Shown here piece by piece: positions 8,848 to 18,100 of a stretch of DNA of 43,075 nucleotides. The stretch comes from Balneolales bacterium (lineage in GTDB: Bacteria; Bacteroidota; Rhodothermia; Balneolales; Cyclonatronaceae): contig JAFIET010000024.1 of assembly GCA_020832405.1 (NCBI GenBank), forward strand, positions 1 through 43,075, written 5' to 3'. The translations under genes and the position numbers were made by a program. The notes beneath the pieces are model-generated. The model searched no databases, had not been told where the DNA came from, and saw nothing but the letters and a program-made list of their open reading frames with translations. Numbering within the stretch: the stretch's first letter is position 1; each line of letters begins with the position of its first letter.

Positions 8848-11250
8848 TCAGCCTAACTCAACAATCGTGCAGCCCGGACCGCCCTGCTCCCAGGGGGCAA
8901 ACTCAAACTTGCTCACTTCCTTCCGTTTGGCCAGCTGCTCATGCACGATTTTTTTGAGGACGCCGTCCCCTTTTCCGTGTATGATTTCAATGCGCCGAAG
9001 GCTTGAAGCGCTCACGCGGTCGAGGTAATGCATCAGCTCTGAGCCTGCCTGCTCGCCGCGGAAACCCCGGATATCGAGCGTAGCCGGCACGGGCACGGGG
9101 GTAAAATCATCATCAGCTGTGCTGAAAACCGGCTCCCTTTTCTGCTCTTTCGGTTTTTGGGTCTTAACCAGGTTCTTGTATTTGGTTTTCAGGCGCAGGC
9201 CGTTCACATCAACAACTGCCTGATTGCCGTTCACCTCGATCAGCTCGCCGGTGGCATTGCTGTCGCTCAGGCGCACGGTATCGCCCGGCTTTGGCGGACT
9301 CGCATCGGCGGCATCCGGCAGCCTGCCCTTCCGTCGGGCGGAGGTCTGCTCAAGGTCGGCCTCTACGGCCTGCCGGTGCTGATTTACCTCCGCACGGATC
9401 TGCTTTATTTTTTCCTTGTCGGTTCCGGCCTCATACACCTTTTGTATGGCCTCCTCAATCCGGGCGTTGGCAGACTGCATGATTTCGCGGGCATCCGTCA
9501 GGGCTTTTTCGCGGAGCTTATCCCGCTCGGCGGTCAGTGTTTTGAGGCGCTGCTCATAATCGCGCATGAGCTTCTCTGCCTTTACCTGCTCCCGCAGCGT
9601 CTTGGAGCGGATGTCACCTGCCTCCTGCGCTTTTTCCTCCATTTCTGTAATGAGCGATTCCAGCCTGTTTTTCGAATCCCCGACGAGTTCACGCGCTCTT
9701 TTAAGCAGATCGGGTGAAAGCCCGAGGCGCTCACTCATCTCAAAAGCATAGCTGCTGCCCGGCACGCCTTTTCTGAAGCGGTAGGTTGGGGTGAGGCGGT
9801 TCCGGTCGAACTCCATCGACGCATTCACAAAACCGGGATAGTTGTGCGCGAAAACTTTCAGGTTACCATGGTGGGTCGTGGCCAGAATCATGCATCCCCG
9901 CTGATGCAAAATTTCCAGAAAAGCCTGAAACAGCGCTACACCCTCTTCGGGGTCGGTGCCGGTGCCGGCTTCATCCACCAAAACAAGGCTTCCCGCATCA
10001 GCGCCCTTCAGGGTTTCGCGCATCCATGCCAGCCGGCTGGAAAAAGTGCTCAGGTCGTTATCAATCGACTGCTCATCCCCCATATCGAGCCACAGCCCGC
10101 TGAAAAGCGGCAGCGTTGAGGTGTCGTCGGCCGGGATGGCGAAACCGGACTGCGCCATCATCGAAAGCAGGGCCGCAGTTTTGAGGCTCACTGATTTCCC
10201 GCCGGCGTTTGGACCGGTAATAATAACGCCCTTCTCGTCGGGTTCGAGCTTCATGTTCAGCGGCACGATTTCCTCCCGCTGCTCTTTGGGCAGGCGGCGG
10301 TTGCGCAGCATCAGCACGGGGTTGCGCGCATTTTGCAGAGAAAGCTGATGCTTTGCGCCAACCGAAGGGATGCTGCACCCTAACGACAGCGACAGGCGCG
10401 CGGTGGCAAGCAGCAGGTCGAAGCGGCCGATCTGCGCGGCATTGCTCAGCAGGTGCTCATGTTTAAGCCCGATGGCGGCTGTGAGCTCCATAAGGATGCG
10501 CTCAATTTCAGCACGTTCCTGCTGTTCGAGCTCCCTGATGTCATTATTAATATGCAGCGTTTCGGTTGGCTCGAGATACACCGTTTGCCCGGTGGCAGAA
10601 ACATCCTGTACAAATCCGCTGATTTTGCGCTTGTGCTCGGCTCGTACCGGCAGCACCATGCGCCCGTTGCGGATGGTAGCCTCAAACTCGGCAAGGTAGC
10701 CGTCTTTACTCATCTGCCGGATGATGCGGTCGATGGCCGACCGAAGCTCATTGCGCCGGCTTCCGAGACTCTTGCGGATCTGCCGCAGCGCGGGGGAGGC
10801 ATTGTCTTTCACGCTGCCATGCTCGGTTATCACCTCGCCGATTTCCCTTTCAACTTCTTTGAGGGGTATAATCTGCTGAGAAAGCTGGCTCAGCAAGGGA
10901 TGTGTTTCACTTTTGGCCCGCAGATAATTCTGAAGCAGCCGGCAGGTGATGCAGAACTGCCGGATCTGATGCAGCTGCTCGGGGCTGAGCAGGGCTCTTT
11001 TTACACGGGACCTTTTGGCGGATTCCCGAATATCAAACGGATGCTCGAAAGGCACTTCGCTTTCAAACTGCAGCACATCCATGAGTTCACGCAAAAGTGA
11101 AAGCTTATGAACAACAATGCTTTCTACGGATACAGGCTTCAGGTTTTCGAGTTCCTCCTGCCCCATCACAGAGCGCAGATAAACGGAGGCAGCCTCAAGT
11201 ACGGCCGTGTAGCCGAGTTTTTCGGAGGCTGATTGCGGAAAAATTTTCAT
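8848..11250 (-). CDS. mutS2: Endonuclease MutS2
   Basis: About 800 residues from the chosen start (MKIFPQSASEKLGY); a longer frame adds 14 residues (MRALILLSSHPDYH) that do not look like the family. Domains in order: MutS core/lever region, ABC-type ATPase with Walker A GPNAGGKS (~346-353) and Walker B LVLVDEAGTGTDPEEG, a long coiled coil (~500-620), and a C-terminal Smr nuclease domain with LDIRGFRGEQA and IIHGKGDGVLKK. MutS2 lacks the mismatch-recognition domain of MutS. In other bacteria it binds branched DNA to limit recombination, and in some it acts on collided ribosomes. The two Smr motifs look intact, so nuclease activity is likely. Confidence 0.95.
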   Translation of the reverse strand: MKIFPQSASEKLGYTAVLEAASVYLRSVMGQEELENLKPVSVESIVVHKLSLLRELMDVLQFESEVPFEHPFDIRESAKRSRVKRALLSPEQLHQIRQFCITCRLLQNYLRAKSETHPLLSQLSQQIIPLKEVEREIGEVITEHGSVKDNASPALRQIRKSLGSRRNELRSAIDRIIRQMSKDGYLAEFEATIRNGRMVLPVRAEHKRKISGFVQDVSATGQTVYLEPTETLHINNDIRELEQQERAEIERILMELTAAIGLKHEHLLSNAAQIGRFDLLLATARLSLSLGCSIPSVGAKHQLSLQNARNPVLMLRNRRLPKEQREEIVPLNMKLEPDEKGVIITGPNAGGKSVSLKTAALLSMMAQSGFAIPADDTSTLPLFSGLWLDMGDEQSIDNDLSTFSSRLAWMRETLKGADAGSLVLVDEAGTGTDPEEGVALFQAFLEILHQRGCMILATTHHGNLKVFAHNYPGFVNASMEFDRNRLTPTYRFRKGVPGSSYAFEMSERLGLSPDLLKRARELVGDSKNRLESLITEMEEKAQEAGDIRSKTLREQVKAEKLMRDYEQRLKTLTAERDKLREKALTDAREIMQSANARIEEAIQKVYEAGTDKEKIKQIRAEVNQHRQAVEADLEQTSARRKGRLPDAADASPPKPGDTVRLSDSNATGELIEVNGNQAVVDVNGLRLKTKYKNLVKTQKPKEQKREPVFSTADDDFTPVPVPATLDIRGFRGEQAGSELMHYLDRVSASSLRRIEIIHGKGDGVLKKIVHEQLAKRKEVSKFEFAPWEQGGPGCTIVELG

Positions 11251-11853
11251 GTGATAATCGGGATGTGAGCTAAGCAGGATCAAAGCCCGCAAATAGAATT
11301 TAAGAAAAGAAACGCCGGCAGGAATTATCCTCTCAGAACAAAATTGAACCTCAAAAACACCGGTGATTATAAAATAGTGCGGTTTTCAGCATATCTGACT
11401 GAATTTATAAAGCAATGGGTTTTCTGAACATCAATATTTGAGAAAACAAAACCGGAAGCTATGGTTTTTCTGAATAAAAAGACTTCTTACGCAAATGGAG
11501 TGATGGCGTGAAATGCAAACAGGGTATTGTAAAGCAAAATAAAATTACAATTGCAAAAAGAGGGTTCAACAAAAGAGCGCTAATCTCAGAAAATTATTTG
11601 CTGAAACGTTAATTTGAAATGCAGAACGGAAGATATTGGGCACAAATTGAAAGTCATTTTATGAGGTGTTTGCGTAAATGGATAAATAAATTAAGGGTGA
11701 AAGAACATATCAGCTTAATAGCGTTAAGCAAACTCAGTAAATGTTCAGCCGGGAATTGGTACAGCAGTAAGTCAGCCGGCTTTGAGGGTATGAAATTGGT
11801 TGGCATATAAAAAAGGAACAATCGGGCCCTAACAAACCGGAAGATGTAAAACT

Positions 11854-11923
11854 AAAACAAGCTGCCAGGGTAATTGCCGGCAAAACTAAATTTCTAACCA
11901 ATTGAAATTATTGAGCTTGTTTT
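11854..11923 (+). other. Possible branched RNA structure with T-run end
   Basis: Outer arms AAAACAAGCT (11854-11863) and AGCTTGTTTT (11914-11923) are perfect reverse complements. Inside them a second stem, AATTTC (11889-11894) with GAAATT (11904-11909), can form. The outer arm ends in TTTTTT (11920-11925). This could be the terminator of a small transcript or chance in A+T-rich DNA. Confidence 0.3.
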
Positions 11924-12016
11924 TTACTGATACGGGGTAATTACGAAGGGATGCAGTGAAAACAAAAATTCTCATTTTGCATTTACAAGTATAAACTTAT
12001 ATTAAGTGTGCCTGTT

Positions 12017-12047
12017 TTGGCAGCTTAAAGCTGGTTTAAGCTGCCAA
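12017..12047. promoter_or_regulatory. Perfect 13-bp inverted repeat upstream of the giant secreted-protein gene
   Basis: Arms TTGGCAGCTTAAA (12017-12029) and its exact reverse complement (12035-12047) flank a 5-nt GCTGG loop. It lies 105 bases before the ATG at 12153 and is not followed by a T run on either strand. An operator or 5'-leader structure is therefore more likely than a terminator. Confidence 0.5.
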
Positions 12048-12152
12048 TAACAGCTCTTAAGTATTTGTTAATGTTAAATACGGGCAAGTACCTAAGGGCA
12101 GGGCGTAAGAGCTATACATGGTCAATCTATCCTTTAAAAATCACGAATACCT

Positions 12153-15100
12153 ATGAATAACTTTCACTATAATTTGAAAGGCACAGCTGGTGTATTCGCA
12201 TTTCTTTTGCTGTTAATGTGCTTATTTCCGGTGGCGGCCTCTGCGCAGTCATCAGGTGTAAGTCTAACCGCACAGCAGGAAAGAAATACGTTTATTATCA
12301 ATAATGCCGGCATACAAACGGCAGACAGACAGGCGATTGTGAATCGCTTTACCGAGGCAGAGATCCGGTTTTTGGGTCGGATCGCTCCGGACATTTTCTC
12401 AACATTTGATGTGGCCTCACTTGAGGTAATTTTAGCAGCAGAAAGCCGTGAGCTGGTAAATCCTTCTTTTGCACAACAGCAAATTTTGGATGAATATCAT
12501 GCATTCAGGGCGTCGCAGATGGCTAACCGTGTTCAGAATCCCATTCTGCTTGAGTTCAATCCGGATCTTGATGAAGTGTTGTCAGTTTCCGCATTTTCGG
12601 TTGTCAGCGCTCCAAACGGCGGCTCACCTGTCGTTTTTGAAGTTGAAGCTGGAGTTGAAACCTCCGGTATGGCCGTAGGCTTTACTTTTGAAGGTACGGT
12701 AGCCGGTATCACAGATAATGGCACCTGGGCTTCAGATCTTTTAATGGTTATCGAAAGCCCATCTGGCGAAACCTATCAGCTTGGTGGTTTCGGTGGTGAC
12801 AGTAACCCCTGGGGTTTCGATGGTGGTGGTTCTACCAATGATGGTACCTACATCAGCACCCATGTTGGCGACGATATTTTTGGCGAGGGCGGAACTATGG
12901 ATGCCGGAACCTGGATCATAACGTTTTCACATGGTTGGAACAGTGTGGCAGCAGCGCAAATGGACTGGACTGACGTATCCGTTACTCTTCATAAAGAAGG
13001 CGGTGCCGGCGGAGCTGATAACTTCGTATTCGAAATTCCTGAAGTGCCTTTCGCAGGCGGTGAATTCGAAGCCATTGATGAAATGTTCACCGGCGAATTG
13101 TTTGGTTTATTGCCAGACTTTTTCCCGGTTGATATGCAGGGTTTTACTTGGACCAATGACTTCGCCCTTCTGTTTGTTGATGGTGACCTGGAGACCGGTG
13201 AGCGCGTGCTGCAGGTTGGCGGTACCACAAACTTAGGAGCTGCTGCGCGGATAAACTGGACAGGCGGTGGCAATGCCGTAGATCCTGTGATTACGCCAGT
13301 AGAATTTGCCAATCCTCTGGTAATGGACGGTCTTACTGTTTTCTACGGAAATGGCTGGACACCCTCACCTGGTGGTACATGGGGCGGAACTATTGAGTTC
13401 GTGTTTGAAGCTGACGAGCCCGAGCCGATTCCCGGTGAAATTATTTGGGAGCAGACGGTATCAGCTACTAATGGTATCGTATCCGGCTTTTTTGCTGGTG
13501 AAGGAAGCGGAACCGGAGCTTACAGCGCGGATGACTTCTCTTTCGATGCAGAATCGGAAATTACAGTACTTTCTGTAGAAGGTTTCTATGGCCAGGGCTT
13601 TACCCCTGCCGGTATTACAAGCACAGGCTGGTTTATTTTCCCTGATGCAGATGGCGTACCTGCCGGAAATCCTGAAACATCTCCTGAAGCTGCTGTGTGG
13701 TCATATATTGCCGCACAAGGTGACGAAGCTCTGGTTATTTCTCCCGGCGGCAGGATAAGCCTGAATGTATTCCAAACCGGACAGGACCTGATTCTTCCTC
13801 CTGGTAAATACTGGCTTGCATTCCATACCTCTCAGGCAGGCGCGGTATCTAATGCACGCTGGAACTGGTATGCCGGAGCTCCTGTACAGCTTGACATTGC
13901 CAAACTTATTACCCCGGGTACTGCATTTGGCGGGGCATTCCCGGCATGGACAAATCTGACAGGTGTAGACCCTGTATTCGCCGGTCTTGCATTCTCCATC
14001 ACGGGTTTCCTTGGTGAGCCTGTAGACCCTGTAGATCCTATTGAAGGTGAAATCATCATCAACGGCACTTTCGATAATGGTCTTAACAGCTGGACACCCT
14101 ATGTTGCTGATTTTGCCGGCGTAAACGCTGATTTCAGTGTTGTTGACGGTGAAGCTGCTATCACAAACATGACCGGGCCAACAAATGAAGTTTGGTTTGT
14201 ACAGCTCAATCAGGTCTTCACCCAGGAGCAGATTGCTGAGCTTGAAGTTGGTGAAACTTATGTTGCCAGTTTCGATGCCCGCTCTGCTGTGGATGGTCGT
14301 CAGCTTCGGTTCTACTTTGGTGAAGATGGCGGTGGTTTTGTTCCAGTTAACATCACCGATTTCAACCTGACCACAAGTATGGAAACATACCAGGTCACTT
14401 TTGAACTGACAAACACCTTTGGTGCCATGAAGCTCGGCTTCGAAATGGGTCTGAGCAATGCTGATGTTTTCCTTGACAACGTGTCTCTCATGCTGGCTCC
14501 GGAATCTGACACCGATCCGATTGCAGGTGTGAGCCCTGATTCAATCGAATTCGATCTTGGCATCGGTGAATCAGCTACTTCAGTTCTGGAAGTACTTAAC
14601 CTGGCCGGAATGGGCGCTGATGACCTCGAATTCAGCATCGCTGTCGAAAATGCAGCTGCCCGTAACTACTCAAGCGGTGTGCGCACACAGTTTGCTACCG
14701 TTCAGGGTGCTGACCGTGCCTCCGGCGCAGTAACACCTGCCGGTACTATTGATGCAGTTGTAGCACATAATGCCGCGCTGATGGCCATCGATGAATTCAG
14801 CGAAGGCTTTGCTGATATCGAAACCCTTCCTGCTGACGGCTGGTCGCTGCAAAACCTAAGCACACCGGTGGGTACAACTACCTGGTTCCAGGGAAATCCA
14901 GCGGTCTTTCCTGCGTTCAGCGGTGAAGAAACACATTACATTGGTGCCAACTTTAACAGCACAACTGGCAGCAACACTATCAATACATGGCTGCTAACCC
15001 CGGAAGTTACCCTGCAGAACGGAACTGAACTTCGTTTCTACACCCGTTCCACCGGTGGCAATTTCCCGGATCGCCTTGAAGTTCGCCTCAGCACAGCCGG

Positions 15101-18100
15101 CGGCAGTACCAATGCCGGTACAGACCCTGCCAGCACAGGTGATTTCACAACCCTCATGTTAACAGTTAATCCGGATCTTGTAACTGGGCCAAATGGTTAT
15201 CCTGATGAGTGGACTGAATTTGTGGCTACGGTAGAAGGTTTGGATGCTGCCACAACAGGTCGCTTCGGCTTACGCTACTTTGTTACAAGCGGCGGACCTG
15301 CCGGCGACAATTCAGATTACATCGGTATTGATGAAGTTCGTGTTGTACAGCCCGAAAACGGTGAAACGCCGGAACCGCTGGTAGTTGACCCGACAAGCGG
15401 CAGTGTTTCTGCCGGTGGTTCTGCCATGGTTAACGTAACGGCAAACACACAGGGCCTCATGGTTGGCTCCTATGGCTACAACCTGCTCATCACCACCAAC
15501 GACCCCGCTAACGGCCTTATCACCTTTCCGGTAACCGTTGATGTTAATGATGACAGCTTTGCTCAGGTACAGGTTATTCACAACGCAGCAGATCCTGCAC
15601 TCGCAGAAGTTGATGTATATGTGAATGGCGGTCTGTTTGCTACGAACTTCCCGTTCCGCGGCGCAACCGAATACCTCACTGTTCCGGCCAATGTTGAGCT
15701 TACCCTCGAAATTATGGCACCGGGCGGAAGTGAAGCCCTGCTTTCACTCTCCGTAGTTCCTGAAGCTGATGAAAGCTATGCTGTTATTGCACAGGGTGTG
15801 GCTGATCCTGACGGATTTGCACCAAACCCGGATGGTCTCGAAATCGGTGCTGAGCTTGTTGTTCTGACGGATCGTCAGGCTACCGGCGGCGGCGATACCT
15901 TCGATTTCTATGTGTTCCACGGTGCTACGGATGCTCCTGCTGTTGACGTTTTCGTACGTGAACTCGGTACAAACATTCTGACAGGCGTACCTTATGGTAC
16001 CGGTTCCGGCTACTTTAGTGTAGATCCGGGTGTGTATGTGATTGAAATCAGACCGGCCGGTTCAACAACGCCGGTTGCTGCATTCATCGCAGATGTAACC
16101 GGATTCGGCGGCCTTTCCGCAGGTATTCTTGCTTCAGGTTTCCTCAACCCTGATCAGGGTGAAGCCTTCGGCCTGCTCGTAGCGCTGGAAACCGGCGATA
16201 CCGCATTCATACCCGGTACAACAGGTCCTTCTCTGCTCATTACACCGTCTGCCCTTGCCTTTGGCGAAGTTGCAGAAGGTTTCTTCGCAGAGCAGATGGT
16301 GACCTTCACCAATGCAGGTACCTCTAACCTCATAATTTTTGATGCTACCACCGATAACGATGCGTTCAGTGTTGATTTCGGCGATGTAGAAATCGTTTCT
16401 CCGGGCGGAACCAGAACTTTCACGGTTACTTTCTCTCCTGATGTAGCCGGAGAGTACAGTGGTGATCTCCTCGTTGAAACAAATGACCCGGCAGGTGTGA
16501 AAACAGCCGCGCTTACGGGTACAGGCGTATTTGGTGCGAGCGTTGTCTTCGATCCGTCTGAGATCGTAGCTGAACTTGCTGCCAATACTTCTGACACCTT
16601 TGAGCTTACCATTACCAATGAAGGTAACGGCGCGCTTGAGTTCGCTTTCCCTGATTATATCATGGAGCGCATCCTTGACGGTACCGACACCCGCTTTGAT
16701 GCTGTTCGCCAGCGCATGATGGTGCAGGTTCGTTCTGCTTTCGAAAACACCGAAGAGCAAATGAATGCAAACCTGCAGCGCTTTATGATGAATGAAGCCG
16801 GTATCAGCGGTGAATCATCAGAAAGATCAGCTTCTGCACAGTCCAGCGAGTCTGCAGATCTGAACAGCGACGGATTCCTTATTGAGTTCGAATCCGCAAC
16901 CTTTAGCGGCGGGCAGTTCCTTACAGTAGCTGATGGTCTGAATGGCGAGCTTACTGCCGTTAATCCAAACTTTGTGATGGATGTTGTAGGCGGCGGTACC
17001 TGGACAAGCGACTTTGCGGTACTCTTTACTACTGAGCCCCTTGAAACAGGTGCAGTAATTGATCCCTCTACGGTCGTATTCCAGGCAGGTGGTCTAACCC
17101 TTTACGGGCCCGCAGGTACTCGTGTAGCATGGGCCGAAGGCCAGAATGGAACGATTGGTATTCCTATTACTACACCGATCGCACCTCCGGCACCGTTTGA
17201 TATGTCGGGTCTTTATGTTTCGATTGGTCATGGCTGGTCGCCAGGCCCTGCAACTACATGGTCTGGTTCGATTGAGCTGGTTGGCGTATCAGCCGGTGCT
17301 GACTTTATCACAGAAGTAGTACCTGCTTTCGGTGTAGTAGCTCCTGGTGATTCAGAAACCATTACACTTACGCTTGATGCTGCCGGCCTTATCGGTGGTG
17401 TTTACACAGGTGTTCTTGGTGTACTCACCAACGACCCGGCAAACCCTGAAGTAGCTATCCCAGCCACGCTTACTGTATTTGGTGAACCGATTGCAGATGT
17501 AGATCCGGCTGAACTTGACTTTGGTTCTGTATTCGTTGGTAACTCTGTTACTGACGGCGTATTGTTAACCAATACAGGTTCAGATGTTCTTCTTGTATCT
17601 GGCTTTTCTACCGACAGTGAAGAGTTTGTGGTAAGCTCGCAGGAATTAGAACTTGAAGCGGGTGAGAGTGTTGTCATTAACATCTCTTTCGCGCCTGAAT
17701 CAGACGGTAATAAGTCTGCAATGCTTACCATTGAAAGCAACGCTTCTAATGGTGATGTTACTGTTGCACTTTCTGGAGTGGGCTCAAATGCTGGTATTTT
17801 AAGCTTTGACCCGAGCTCTTTCTCCGTGACTGTTGAGCAAGGTGCAACAAGTACAGCTACGCTTCTGCTCACCAACGAGGGAGAATCTGATCTGGAGTTC
17901 AACATTGGTACTTCCAATACCGTAGCTCCGACTTCCGGACGCAGCATTCTGGTGAGGAACGAGCGCTCCGCTCAGGCTATTGACCAAGTTTCATCATTGT
18001 CAAACAGTATGAGAATAAGTGGAAGCAATGCAACTCTGCAATCGGCTGCGCCTGGCTGGCATGCAGTTCGCCAAACCATGCCTTCTGTTCTGAATAGCGA

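Larger units (their letters stand above)
11293..12152. other. 860-base A+T-rich intergenic region with two structured repeats
   Basis: No frame in this stretch looks like a protein: the longest, ~63 codons at 11619-11810, has no recognisable pattern. It separates mutS2 (reading left) from the giant secreted-protein gene (reading right), so both promoters must lie here. Two inverted-repeat structures stand out, at 11854-11923 and 12017-12047, and are listed separately. Confidence 0.7.

Noticed and set aside
11619-11810. 63-codon plus-strand frame in the gap before the giant gene
   Set aside because: No recognisable motif, signal or ribosome site, low-complexity A+T-rich composition; not supported as a gene.
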